Below are positions 12,079 to 24,603 of a stretch of DNA of 64,000 bases, piece by piece. Position numbers and translations under genes: made by a program. The notes under the pieces were generated by a model that worked only from the letters and a program-made list of their open reading frames with translations, was not told the origin of the DNA and did not search any database. The stretch covers positions 14,087,704-14,151,703 of the forward strand of contig NC_088304.1 in the NCBI RefSeq assembly GCF_032854445.1, in the 5' to 3' direction. Origin of the DNA: Liolophura sinensis (lineage: Eukaryota; Mollusca; Polyplacophora; Chitonida; Chitonidae). Each line of letters starts with the position of its first letter. The stretch's first letter is position 1.

Positions 12079-12629
12079 TTGTAAACACATAAAAGAATTA
12101 TTTTCATGTCATGCACTTTTGTTGTTTTTCAGATAAGTGTATACAAAATATCAAATCCATTTATATTTGTCAGAAAATTTGACATATTTATGTGTTCAAT
12201 TCAACTTTAAACATGGTGCAGGCCAAAACTTGTAAATAGAAGTTTAAAGTACGTGTATTGAGTGTGCTAAAATTAAAATTTTGATATCATGTAAACACAG
12301 AGTTGTTCTTGATTTATATTTTGAAATATATCATGTTTGTTTTATTTTAATATGACAATGACCATCCTAATTCTTCTTTCATTTTAGCTGAATCAGCCAT
12401 GGAACTTGTTCAAAAGCTATGGGATCCATGATTAAGTTTTGCATATTTAATTATTTACTTGATTCTGATTGGCTGTTGGTTACTACTTCAGATTTTGCCT
12501 GATTTTGATCATATTTGGTGGGTAGACAACTCATTTCTGGTCTCTCAGATGAAGTTTTCAAATGCTACTTTATTCCATGTGAAAGTTTTGCATATTTTCA
12601 TAAAGTTTTGCATATTTTCGTAATGTGTG

Positions 12630-12829
12630 NNNNNNNNNNNNNNNNNNNNNNNNNNNNNNNNNNNNNNNNNNNNNNNNNNNNNNNNNNNNNNNNNNNNNNN
12701 NNNNNNNNNNNNNNNNNNNNNNNNNNNNNNNNNNNNNNNNNNNNNNNNNNNNNNNNNNNNNNNNNNNNNNNNNNNNNNNNNNNNNNNNNNNNNNNNNNNN
12801 NNNNNNNNNNNNNNNNNNNNNNNNNNNNN
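12630..12829. other. Assembly gap of exactly 200 N
   Basis: A run of exactly 200 unknown bases is a placeholder length used by scaffolding software, not a measured distance. The base after it starts inside a SINE tail (TTATTTATTTG), so the right-hand contig begins in repetitive DNA. Confidence 0.98.
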
Positions 12830-12975
12830 TTATTTATTTGATTAGTGTTTATGCCGTACTCAAGAATATTTCGCCTATACGGCGGCCAGCATTATGTGGG
12901 AGGAAACCGGGCAGAGCCCGGGGGAAACCACGGCCATCCGCAGGTTGCTGGAAGACCTCCCTACATGCTTATAGG
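12830..12975 (-). mobile_element. V-SINE-like SINE fragment at the contig edge
   Basis: The right-hand contig opens inside the ATTT tail of this SINE. Its tRNA-like head is missing or too diverged to see. Confidence 0.7.
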
Positions 12976-13154
12976 ATAATGCAGTTAGTACCCATTGGGC
13001 TACCTGCATGAGGTGATGCATAGAACTGCCAAATTTCACGTATTTGGCTTTAATTAGAAACACCAGTAGCTTTTGCAGTAATCCGCGCCACAGATACGAT
13101 TTTCAGAATAACAAAATGTACATTATCTAGCAGAATACGTATATGTTGTTTTGG
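12976..13154. other. Short unique stretch left of the foldback element
   Basis: No coding pattern or repeat recognised. It has no match in 1-1092. Confidence 0.4.
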
Positions 13155-13662
13155 CTTAAAAGTAAAGGAAAGCTCAAATATGAAGCAAGGTTCATCATTC
13201 AGACATCTGAGAACTTAGTGTAGAAATACTTTCATTTATTTTTTTTTAGATTTTTTTAAAGAGCGTTGAAGTCATTCAAATATTTAAACACTATTGTGGG
13301 CCTTGTGAGCCATATTGACTCTAGGTGTCTAGGAACTCTGACGTCACACCACCTTTTTTCCTGATGTTCACCAGAAGGGAGGAAGTTTTGAGAACACTAT
13401 TTCAGTCATCTTTTACTCGTGGGTAAAAAGAGCTGTTCCAACATTCAATGTCGTGATTAGAAATGGAAAAACTTCCTGTGACGTCAGTGTTCCTAAATTC
13501 TCATAGCATGGTCCGTAAGGAGCACCTTAAAATTCAATTGTTTAAACATCTTTAAACATCTTATATCACAAACATCTGAAAAAAATAAATGAAAGTATAT
13601 TTATGCTTATTGTTATGTGGTCTATTTAGTGGTGGCTGTGCTTCAATTTTATAGATCTTTTC
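13155..13662 (-). mobile_element. Foldback/MITE element, copy B
   Basis: Core 13228-13596, in the opposite orientation to copy A. Similarity to A extends about 60 bases on each side of the core. Its outer end touches the left edge of the duplicated segment (TTAAGCTC at 13664). Confidence 0.8.
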
Positions 13663-13797
13663 CTTAAGCTCTCGCATGGGCTTATTTCGGCGACTTTTGC
13701 CACACATTGGCTGCTATCGTGGAAAGCCTAGGCTTGCACGACTTGTGGTCTCAGGAGTTTTACAGGCAGTTTAAAAAAAAACACACACACACACAAA

Positions 13798-14049
13798 ATT
13801 TATTTATTTTTATTCGATTGGTGTTTTACGCCGTACTCAAGAATATTTCACTTATACGACGGCGGCCAGCATTATGGCGGGAGGAAACCGGGCAGAGCCT
13901 GGGGGAAACCCACGACCATCCGCAGGTTGCTAGCGGACCTTCCCACTTACGGCCGGAGAGGAAGCCAGCATGAGCTGGACTTGAACTCACAGCGACCGCA
14001 TTGGTGAGAGACTGCGCTGGCGCGCTAACCGACTGAGCCACGGAGGCCC
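13798..14049 (-). mobile_element. V-SINE-like SINE (twin of 1235-1491)
   Basis: Same insertion as in segment copy 1, slightly shorter in the tRNA-like head, followed by a C tract and a CA microsatellite. Confidence 0.85.
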
Positions 14050-14461
14050 TCCCCCCCCCCCCCCCCACACACACACAAATTAACTTGCATTTATGAACTG
14101 TAATTTGACTGTTAACTCAGGTTGTTATTACATGTGCCCTGTTTTAAAACTAAAATCGCAAAGGTAATCTCTTTCATGTAGATGGTTTATGTAAATCCTA
14201 CACGCTTCCTTTGAGTTTACCGCGCTTCTCAACATCGTACATCGGTCATTGATGTTTCGGCTGGAAGCATTGGAAAGAACAGGAATGCCTCAGAACATGA
14301 ACATTGTCCAGTGTCGACCAAGTTTATTTTTGGTTTCCCGGATTTTCTCCAGTTTTCTCCCGCACATAAAATTCACCATCTGCGTCTTTTGGTGAAACAA
14401 TAAATTCAGTAAGGGTAATTGAATAAAATATATATTAATAAGTTATCTGTTTACTTTCCAG

Positions 14462-17400
14462 TTCGAAAAATCGTCTCTCGGAATGCGACTTGTGAGGCAT
14501 CGTCTGAATTCTGGAGTGTTGATCACTTTCACCCGTGTGGAGGGGCTTTAGACGGCATCACCGGCAACAAAGGTAAGCTACCTAATTACCAACGGTTCTT
14601 TCGTTCACTGGGTTTTCTCAGACCTTTGACAATTCACGTCTCCTCTAATGAATTCCTCCTGGAAGACGACTAACTATTGGTGTGTCGTCTACCGGGTTCT
14701 CCGGGAATACAACTGACCTTTGACTGTTGAGGCCTTGAATGATGGGCTCTACGAGAAGACGACTGACCTTTGGCGATTAAGATCTCGTTTAATGGGTTCT
14801 CCGGGAAGACGACTGACCTTTGACCTTTGACTATTGACTCGTCTAATGGGTTCTCCGGGAAGACAACTGACCTTTGACCATTGGGGTTTTGTCGAATGGG
14901 TTCTCCCTGGAAGACGACTCATCTTTAACCACTGAGGACTCGTGTCATGGATTCTCCGGGAAGACGACTGACCTTTGACTAATAAAGTCTCGTCTAGTGG
15001 GTTCTTCGGGAAGACGAGTGACCTTTGACAGTTGATCATTGACTCGTCTAATGGGTTCTTCGGGAAGACGAGTGACCTTTGACAGTTGATCATTGACTCG
15101 TCTAATGGGTTCTTCGGGAAGACGACTGACCTTTGACAGTTGATCATTGACTCGTCTAATGGGTTCTTCGGGAAGACGACTGACCATTCACCATTAAGGT
15201 CTCGTAAAATGAGTTTTCCGGGAAGACAACTGACCATTGATCATCGACCTCATGTCTAATGGGTTCTCCCGGAAGATAACTGACCACTCAGCAGTGAGGC
15301 CTCGTATGATGGGCTCTTCGGGAAGACAACTGACCATTCATCATTGAGGTCTCGTCTAATAGGTTCTCCGGTAAAACGACTCACCACTGATCACTGAGGT
15401 CTTGTCTAATGAGTTTTCCGGGAAGACAACTAGCCTTTGATCATTGAGGTGTCGTGCAATGGGCTCTCCGGAAAAACGACTGACCTTTGACCATTGAGGT
15501 CCCGTCTAATGAGTTTTCCGGGGAGGTAACTGACCTTTGACCTTTGAGGCCTCGTGTAATGAGTTCCCCGGTAAGACTTTTTTAATCAAATAAATGATTA
15601 AGATATATAACTCAGGCTTTTATCTGAAGGACACTTGACCAAGTTTGAGGAGAATCACAGAGCTGCTTTATAAAATACCTGACGAATACCTGACGCTTAT
15701 TTATTTACTTATTTGACTGGTGTTTTAGGCCGTACGTAAGAATATTTCACTTATACGACGGCGACCAGCATGATGGTGGGAGGAAACCACGAAGAGCTTG
15801 GGGGAACCCTACGACCATCCGCAGGCTGTTGGAAGTTTCCCTCGTATGGTCGAAAAGGAAGCTAGTATAAGATGTACTTAAACTTACAACCACCGGATTG
15901 GTGAGAGGCTACTGTGTTATTGCTCTGGGCTGGCGCACTAACCACCTCAGCCACAGAGGCCCCAACCAAACTTATGACGGAAGGTTAAAAATGATGAAAG
16001 CATTGGACATAAAACCGACTTGTTATGGAGAAACTGAGCATTTCAATTCGCGCGTCGTAATTAACGCCAATATTATGGCATACTTTGTTTACATATTTTT
16101 ATTTATTTATTTGTTGAATCCACAAAACTCAGTCTGTATTATTTACAGTTCTGTTTTCCATGACAGTTATACTATCTTACCCGAACGAATCGAACGATGA
16201 CAGTTGGGGACAAACATGCCATACGTTAATTAAATATTGTTGGTGTTCCGTGTCAGTATACTTTTGTTTGATGGAACGTTATGTCTGGTGCCTTTAGCAT
16301 GATCGTCCGGTGAGGCAGCACAAAGACTATTCAAAAGAAAAAGGCCTCTAAAATCGAAGTAGGCATCACTAAATAGACCACATAACAGTAAGCATAAATA
16401 TACTTTCATTTATTTGTTTAAGATGTTTGTGAAAAGAGTTAAAGATGTTCAAACATCTGAAGTCTAAGGTGGGCTTTACGGACTATACTATGAGAGTTTA
16501 GAAACTTTCACGTCACAGGTTTTTCCATCTCTAATCACGACATTGAATGTTGGAAAAGCTCTTTTTACTCATAAGTAAAAGATTACTGAAATAGTGATCT
16601 CAAAACTTCCCTCCTTCTGGTGAACATCAGGAAAAAAGGTGGTGTGACGTCAGAGTTCCTTGATACTGTCAGTATGGCTCATATAGCCCATCATAGTATT
16701 CAAATATATGAATGCCTTTCAACACTGTTAAAAATCTGAAAAAATAAATGAAAGTATTTTTACTCGTATTATTTTAGTTGTCTTTATGATGAACATTGCT
16801 TTATATTTTGGCTTTCTTTTACTGCAAGACGTTTTACGTTTTAAATGTATACGGTTAGAAAAATAAAAAAAGACATGACGCAATGAAAAGAAACGTATTT
16901 AAAACAGCAGCTCATCTGATCTAAATACACAGGTAATTAGTTAAGTTTCTTTAAGTGTGTGAGGATTTTCTGTTATGATGTTACCCTCGGGGTTTTACAA
17001 TGGCTTATGCTCACCTTGAAAACAGATTGGGGTCAGAACTGGGGCTCTCAAGGTGAAAATGTCAATGCATGGATCAAATTTTACCTGGACAAGCCCTATG
17101 TAGTGGGATCAGCCCGAATTATGCAACGGATGGGAAAAGTCGAGAGAAACAAAGATATTCAGTTCACATTTTCCGACAATTCCAGTCAAGTGGTACGTAT
17201 ACGCATTTTTGAATTCGTTTACATTTTAGAAAATCTGCGTATGAATGTTTCCTTACTAAGTGACGTTATCTTATGAGGATGCAACACCACAGAGGCAGAA
17301 TTTCGTTCCTACACTATACAAATGTAAATCTCCAAGAACATATTCGGTTATTGTAACACAATATTCTGTCATATTCAACATATCATCTTGTTCACAATCT

Positions 17401-18246
17401 TTGTGTAGAATTAATAAAATATGTGCGTAATATTTACCAGAACAATCTACTACAATAACAGAGTACATTCTAGCATTACTTATACAACAAACTTTCAGTT
17501 AAAATTAACTGAACAATTTTTTGAGTGTAAATGACGCCACCTTGTAATATACGAGGTATTAGATGTCTGTAAAGAAAGCATCGTTCGTGGAGAAAGTAAT
17601 ATAGATACTTCCTGAATTTGTAGCTGAAAAGTTTGAATATTCTGACTAGAACAACAGATATTGTGATTAGCCTAGAACGACATGCTGGAGTTCTATAGTC
17701 AGAAGTCGAGGGTTAAGATTCCAAACGACGTTGATATAAACGCTAAAGTACCTATGCACCTAATCCCTTCAAGCATTTACGATGCTCTTCTCATCGCTTT
17801 AAGTTTTTTGCCTCGTAAGTCTATTTTGAACAATATATTGACGAACAAAGTCTTCAACATCTCGTCTCCGTTCACGCTTTCACTTTTACCTGCATGCATG
17901 AGTACCTGCCATTGTGGTGGCAAGAACTGCATAAAGAAATAAAGAAATATAACGATTAATATCTTCTTCTATAACTGAACACATAAAAGCATGCTGTGTA
18001 AATCTTTAGTCTTTTAGTTGTTTATGACTATATTTTTTTCATTTTGTCTTTTTTATTTTTCAGTTCACGTTACCCTTCATAGACACGGATGGCTTCTTTT
18101 GGGACGTGCTTGTTCTGCGGCCCGTAGAAACCGAGTGGGTCTCCATCACTATATTATCTGTGTATACAGCCAACAACAACGGGTTTGGCGAAGTGGAGGT
18201 TTACGCTCACCACGGCCTTAATACTTGTTCTTTCCCTGAAAAGTAA
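14462..18246 (+). CDS. Second copy of exons 2-4 of the PAN/F5-8-like gene (no exon 1)
   Basis: Exons at 14462-14572, 17026-17192 and 18064-18246 repeat those at 1926-5710 with a constant offset of 12536 bases, the same splice sites, the same phases and the same stop. One coding change was seen in the last exon (CAG to CGG, Gln to Arg in LVLQPVE); the exon 3/4 intron also has scattered single-base changes. No exon with a start codon, signal peptide or PAN-like region lies between the gap at 12829 and this copy, so it cannot encode a complete secreted protein as assembled. It is best read as the other allele of the upstream gene. A tandemly duplicated, headless paralogue is the alternative. Confidence 0.6.
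14626..15578. repeat. Minisatellite (twin of 2090-3042)
   Basis: Same number and order of units as in segment copy 1; I noticed a single base change (GAGCTC to GACCTC near 15246). Confidence 0.9.
15699..15964 (-). mobile_element. V-SINE-like SINE (twin of 3163-3428)
   Basis: Same insertion in segment copy 2, offset 12536. Confidence 0.8.
16341..16821 (+). mobile_element. Foldback/MITE element, twin of copy A
   Basis: Same insertion in segment copy 2 (core 16402-16755). Confidence 0.8.
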
Positions 18247-18342
18247 CGGCATCCCTTTCAGCGGCTAAAACAGAAACTCAGGAAGGGGGGGGGGGGGGGG
18301 GGGAAGCACATGTTTTCGTGCGCCAGGTACTTTTGTTCTTGG

Positions 18343-19590
18343 CATGTGTCAAGGACTGCTGCTGTTGGCGTGTCTGTCATTGATGTTGTCGTCGCGAGAA
18401 TGACTGATGTTATTGGCATGTGTCAAGGACTGCTGCTGTTGGCGTGTCTGTCATTGATGTTATTGTCGCGAGAATATCTGATGTATTGGCATGTGTCAAG
18501 GACTGCTGCTGTTGGCGTGTCTGTCATTGCTGTTTTCGTCGGTGAGAATGACTGATGTATTGGCATGTGTCAAGGACTGCTGCTGTTGGCGTGTCGTCAT
18601 TGATGTTGTTGTCGTGAGAATGACGGATATTATTGGCATGTGTCAAGGACTGCTGCAGTTGGCGTGTCAATGGCTGATGTTGTCATCGTGAGAGAATGCT
18701 GATGTTATTGCCGTGTTTCAAGGACTGGTTTTGTTTTTGTCAGACAAGGACTGCTGCAGTTGATATCTGCCGAGGTCTTCGGTTAGTGGCGTGTGTTAAG
18801 GGCTGTTAGCTGCTGTGGCATATCAGTGACTGTTGTTTGTGACATTTGAGAGTGAGTGCTGTTGACGTGCCTCAAGAACTTTGTTGTTGGCGTGCCTCAA
18901 AGACTTTTGTTGTCGGTGAGCATCAAGGACTTTTGCTGCCTAAGGTTTTCTTGTTATTAGCATGTGTCAAAGACTGCTGCTGTTGGCGTGTCAGTGGCCG
19001 ATGTTGTCGTCGTGAGAGAATGGCTGATGTTGTTTTTGTCGGACAAGGATTGCTGCAGTTGATATCAGCCAAGGGCTGCTGTTGGTGGCGTGGCCAGGGA
19101 CTGTTGTTGTTGGCGTCAGACAAAGACCGCTGTTGTTGGCGTGTGAGAATGACTACTGTTATTGGACTATGTCAAGGATTGCTGTTTTTAGCGTGTGTCT
19201 AGGACTGTTGGATGTTGTAGCATGTAAGTGAATGTTGTTTATGGTGTGTGAGTGCGATAAAAGCGTGTGCCAAGGACTGCTGTTCGAGTGTATCCAAGTT
19301 GGCGTCAAACAAGGGCTGCTGTTGTTAGTGTGTGTTGAGGACTGCTGTTGTTGGCGTGTGTCAAGGACTACTGATGCTTTTGTCAGACAAGGACTGCTGT
19401 TGCTGGAGTCAAACAAGGACTGTTGTAGTTGGCGTCAGACAAGGACTGCTGTTCTTGGCGATAGACAAGAACTGCTTTTGTTGGCGTCAGATAAGTACTG
19501 CTGTTGATCTCGTCAGAAAAGGACTGTCGTTGCTGGCGCCAGGAAAGGACTTCTGTTGCTGGATCCAGGAAAGACTGCTGATGAGGACAG
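18343..19590. repeat. Degenerate 74 bp minisatellite (twin of 5807-7065)
   Basis: Same array in segment copy 2 with a few single-base insertions and deletions, which shift the open frames running through it. Confidence 0.85.
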
Positions 19591-20324
19591 GAATACTACA
19601 GGGGCTGTGGTTGTCGTGTATCTTGTCAGGGAACTTGTGATGGGAACGACAGTTTCCACCTTACACGGTCGCGTAAATGGAAAATCTTGAGGGCGGCGTT
19701 AAGCACTATTCAAATAAATAAATAAATAAACATGCGCTAAAATACGTATTACCAGTGAACCAGTGAACTTCAAAAATATCTTTTAAAACTATACATGGGC
19801 TGTACTGATATAACCTTCCAGACGTTTGAAATTTTTCCATGCATGGAAATTGATTGCAAGTTTAAAGTAAAGATGACTCACCTCATTTTGCTGCATGTAC
19901 ACTAACCCCTGTGTTTGTCGATCTCTAGACAGCGTGTTGAATTCTAACCATGCACGGTGAACATGCATGGGTAAAACTTTCACAGACGCTCCAAAATGTA
20001 CCTTTTTTGGCATTTTTATTTTTTGTCAACGTAATTTCTTATTAATTACTATTTCAGTAACATAGGCCTATGTGTGCATCGCAAACACGATACAATGTGT
20101 GTCGATGATTTCCCATGAAATGTTTCGCCCGGTTTCCTCCCTCCTCCTCGTCGTATTGAGGAATATTTCACTTATAAGCCGACGGTCATGTTTTTGAGTT
20201 GATGAAATTACCACAGTGTCAAACTTGACAAGTACAAGAAAATTCCCACCTGCTCCGAAGGCCTGTGCAGACGTGTCCATGGAAAGCATATCTAACAAGC
20301 TTCCCTGTCTGAAGCATAAGTGCC

Positions 20325-21045
20325 GTAAAACACTGCATGCGGCTGCTTGAAAACACGACAGAAGTTTGAAACGTGACTCACGGTTTGAAAATGGCTGTTT
20401 GAAATTTCAAACGATTGAAATGATTAAGGCCTGTTTGAAAACATGGGAGCTGCTATGTATAGAAAATAGGACTATCGCTGTCTAAGTATACGGCGGTTAG
20501 AAACCACAATTCTTTGAAAATATGACCATTTCAGTAAAAACGCAGTCGTTTGAAACCACGACTGCTTTCATGAAAATAGGCATTAGAAAAAACGACAGCG
20601 GCTCGCTTGGGAAGGTAGCTTAAAAGCCAGTGAAAAAAATAAAGAACAAACAGCTATTTGAAAACACGGCAAAAATACATGTTTGGAACAACGATAGTTT
20701 GAAAACACTGCTGGATGTTGGAAAAAAAGGCAACTGGTTGTTTAAGAGCAATGTTGCCGCGCATGTTGGGACAGACTGCTGTTTGTTGTGGTTTTGAAAA
20801 CACTGTTGCGTGTTTGAAAAAACGTTAATATTTGAAAATACTGCTGCCTGTTTAAAACACTATTGTCTGTTTGGAATCACCGGTGGATATTTGAAAACCC
20901 TGTTACACGCTGAAAAAAATAAAATAAAATAGCTGCATGTTTGAACACCGCTACATGAAGCACGACTGCTTGTCTGCTAGAAAAACATGACTGCTGGATT
21001 GAAGTCTTCTGAAAACATGGTTACTTGAAAACGCTAGGTTGTGAG
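20325..21045. repeat. Irregular TTTGAAAACAC repeat (twin of 7800-8525)
   Basis: Same arrangement in segment copy 2. Confidence 0.6.
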
Positions 21046-21472
21046 CGTCGCCTTTCAACTAACTGACACTGACGTGCGAATGCTGTCTGCACCATGTGTC
21101 ACTGGCCGCCCATGTTGCAGATACTACCCATAGGCCTACACACACTATACCTCTACGTGAACCTCACAGGAGAGTCACGTTTGCAGACAGAAGACGCATA
21201 CCCTGGTATCGTGACCCACTGATAAAGCTCGCTCAACTCACGCCCTTTAAGCACATTTGTACATACCCCGGCTCTACACAGTATCCTAACAATACATATG
21301 CACGGTCAACTCTTCCGTTCCCAGTCATTTTATTTGCCAGGTTAAATAGTTCAACAACTTTTACACTACGCGTCGATCGTCATAGTTTGAGCAAGAGTTC
21401 GTCTGGCATATGTATTGAAGGCTATGAAATATCACACTACAATTACAGTAAATCACCTATAAAGATTAACTT

Positions 21473-21655
21473 CTTCAAGCAACACATTCTGCTCGATTCT
21501 TACTGATTCATCCATGTTTGGGACAATTTGAGATTTTTTGGCAAAATTATATCACTTTCTCATCAGAAAAAAATTTAAATGTTTGGACTGATCAAAATTT
21601 TATTCCAAGGCGCTTCTGAAAATGTATTTCTACAGACCAAAACTTAAGGTGGAAT
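21473..21655. mobile_element. Diverged MITE (twin of 8950-9133)
   Basis: Same element in segment copy 2. Confidence 0.45.
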
Positions 21656-21659
21656 ACTG

Positions 21660-21800
21660 TACTGTATTTATTTATTTATTTGATTAGTGTTTAACGCCGT
21701 ATTCAAGAATATTTCACTTATACGACGGCGGCCAGCATTATGGCGGGAGGAAACCGGGCAGGGCCGACCATCCGCAGGTTGCTGTCAGACTTTCCCACGC
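21660..21800 (-). mobile_element. V-SINE-like SINE, 3' half (twin of 9135-9275)
   Basis: Same truncated insertion in segment copy 2. Confidence 0.75.
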
Positions 21801-22082
21801 ACGGTACTGTACTGTAGGCCAACTGGTAGTTAGGCCTAGTATCATCAAATTCATAGAGGCCTGCAGATAGAATATACAGATCTGTAAAAGTTGTATACAG
21901 TGGAACGAACAAGTGTGCCGGACATTTCCTCTCTGACAATGAAAACAAGACGAAAGGTTGCGTCAGTCTGTTGGGTCTTGGAATGCGTTGCAACATCCAG
22001 CTGTCAAACACTTAGACTGGTTTCCGATTTCACTAAGCATCTTTGAGCTATCATGTTGGTATCGGAAACCTCTCAGCTGCAT

Positions 22083-22283
22083 CCAATCAGAAAGAAGGAA
22101 ATGACCCATTCGTCGTGCGGACATCTTCTGTCCTGGAGGGAAGAAATAAACAATGGCGGGAGATGCAGAGACGAACATCGAAGGCACAGAAAATGTGTCA
22201 CAAAATCTGAAGTGTTGCGACAGAAGTTAGATGTTACAATGAAAAGACTTCAGGAAAGCGAAGCCGTGCTTCAAGACCAGGCG
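22083..22283 (+). CDS. Candidate first exon of the smoothelin-domain gene (CCAAT box, coiled coil), copy 2
   Basis: Same layout as 9559-9759: CCAATCAG at 22083, ATG at 22153, donor GCG|GTAAGC after 22283. The helix here reads VTMKRLQESEAVLQDQA, a better heptad pattern than the first copy (N to K and F to L). The phase 0 donor fits the phase 0 acceptor at 32968, so this could be the first exon of the smoothelin-domain gene across a 10.7 kb intron. Some smoothelin-like proteins also carry an N-terminal coiled coil. The same one-base frame break after the ATG is present in both copies, so the true start is uncertain. The link to the downstream gene is inference. Confidence 0.4.
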
Positions 22284-23692
22284 GTAAGCTTACGTTGAGT
22301 GTTTGGCAGCCTGGCTTCCGCACTTAACTGGTTAATGTTCACGACCCTGTGTTTGTTTAAAATCAAATCAAAGTTGAACGAAGTTGAACAAGTGGCCTTG
22401 CTCTTGTTGTTTTGATCATTCATTTATTGGTTGTTGGAAATCATTGACAATCGGATGAATTGGATCACCCTTGGGAATGTTTTATGATCTGTCAGATCGT
22501 TGCAGTTGTTACTCCTAAAAATTTGACCATTACACGTACGGGTTTAGTAATCGTTAGAATCGCGACTGTGTTGAAATGAAGTTAAAATCCAGCTCATATT
22601 GTTAAAAACAAAAGCGACAAATCTAACAAGTAAAGAAACTCAAATGCTTTTATTTGTAGAAATGAACAGCATGAAGTGATATTACTCGGGAAGGTAAACA
22701 TACCGACAAGTGTGTTGCATGACACACGAGATCTTGTTTCAATGGTCACCTCTATTTAACATGTATATTTTGCACACGACCCGCAACTAACAGCGGGGTA
22801 TGATGTTATACATATAGTATGTAGATATATTATATGTACTGCTTGTGTACTTCCCGATTCTTGTCGGTAGTTATAGCGCTGAGACTGCTGTCCATTGTTT
22901 GTTGTTAACCTGCTTCCAGGGTGGCCATTATGAAAAAAAAAAAAGAAAAAAAGATTCTTCAATGAACTGTCTGATGTGATGCCCACCTGACATGATATAC
23001 CAAGCAGCACCAGCTGTACAACTCTTTTTTTTTCTCTGTCTTTCACATCATCTCTAGATTTATAGCAAATCATATTCAGAATAATCTGCACATTCATGTA
23101 ATCTTTGTGATGAAGTACTTAAAGCAACACTCAGATTTAACCAGACCTTCATGAAAGGTATACAGAATTAATTGATGACGATCATAGTTGACAGTGGAGA
23201 TAGGATTTCCAGGGTTAAATCCTGCAGTCTTAGTCATGCCTAAATAGGTGTACAGGACATAAAATTCAGGTGGGCCAGACTTGCATATCTCTCACACTAG
23301 CCAATCAGCAACCATTTAGCAACCTGACATATGTGATACACATTTGTTTTTATTTACCAAATTTTATTTTTCCTGTAAAGTTATCTGAATAAGGTGAGTT
23401 AGAGACATTAATTAAGACATACACTGGCTAGCCTTATATGTCTATTGGAGCAGTGTGTACTGGTAGGTTATAGTGTTTTATTGGTAAATTCCTTCTTTTA
23501 AATTAGGGTAAATATATATATATATATTTTTAATTCTTTTTCTTTGCTTTTACTTCATAACTTGTACATTTGGACACCCTGTTTCATATGTCTGTCTTAT
23601 TCCATCGAAACCAGTGTCACTTCACGGAACAGGTCTCCTCAGACATGGTGTGAATATTATTAAATAACTGTAATAAGATTTAAGATTATTTT

Positions 23693-23959
23693 GTTTATTT
23701 ATTTATGTGATTGGTGTTTTATGGCGTACTCAAGAATATCTCATTTATACGACGGCGACCAGCATTACGGTGGGTGAAAATCGAGCAAAGCCCGGGAGGA
23801 ACCCACGACCATCCGCAGGTTGCTGGCAGACCTTCCCACGTACGGCCGGAGAGGAAGACAGCATCACCAGGGCTTGAACTAATAGCAACCACTTTGGTGA
23901 GAGGCTCCTGGCTCATTGCACTGCATCGGCGTGCTAACCCCCTTGGCTACAGGCGCCCC
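23693..23959 (-). mobile_element. V-SINE-like SINE (twin of 11168-11434)
   Basis: Same insertion in segment copy 2. Confidence 0.82.
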
Positions 23960-24384
23960 AAGATTAGTTTTATATGTGCACACGTACCCAGTAAGCCCCT
24001 AGCCATGTGGGTATTGTATGGATATCTGAGAAAAAAATCATGCCCTTTAATTCTTTAATTTATAAAAGAAAATTCTTTTATAAATGGATTAATTACTTTT
24101 AAATGCTTGTTGAAGAAATCTGGTAATGTTACATGCACATACTCTTAATGAGTTTCAAGACCAGGCTGAAAGAATTATATACTTGTATGTTCTGTTTTCA
24201 CCCGAGCTATTTAGGCTAGGGTGACTGAAAATAACCTTCAGAGATATATCAAAATGGCACAACACTTGATAGGGATAGCATAAAACCAGCCTCTAGTTTT
24301 AGTGAATACTGAGAAGTGTGCTTAAATTTCTGTCAAAATGTGTCAGTCAGATTGAAAACTGCTTTCTGACACCCTGAATGACCT

Positions 24385-24603
24385 AAAATTTCCATTGATC
24401 ATTTATTTGCCTGTTTTACCTAAAAACAGTCAAATAAATGTCACAAAATATTATTTTTGGTTCAGAATCTTACAATTTTCCTGCAAAATATCATCCCTTG
24501 ATCCAAGCAAACCTCAGGACACCTTTATAAAATCAATAGAACTCTCAAAATCAGGAAAAATGGGCAAGTTAGTCATGGATGAAATTTATGGCCATTTAGG
24601 GTA
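24385..24603 (+). repeat. Dispersed repeat family 3 (twin of 11845-12078)
   Basis: Same copy in segment copy 2. Confidence 0.65.

Larger units (their letters stand above)
1093..12629 (+). repeat. Large duplicated segment, copy 1
   Basis: From the shared TTAAGCTC at 1093 to the first N at 12630, this 11.5 kb runs in parallel with 13664-25169. Landmarks match in order with offsets between about 12524 and 12571. The drift comes from small insertions and deletions in homopolymers and repeats, such as eight extra bases in copy 2 near 21132 and sixteen extra bases near 24862. By eye, differences are roughly one per hundred bases. The copy ends exactly at the assembly gap. Confidence 0.93.

Noticed and set aside
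12395-12440. Exon after the acceptor CATTTTAG at 12387 (and its twin near 24928)
   Set aside because: Joined to the candidate first exon it runs into a stop within sixteen codons, and no donor is present.
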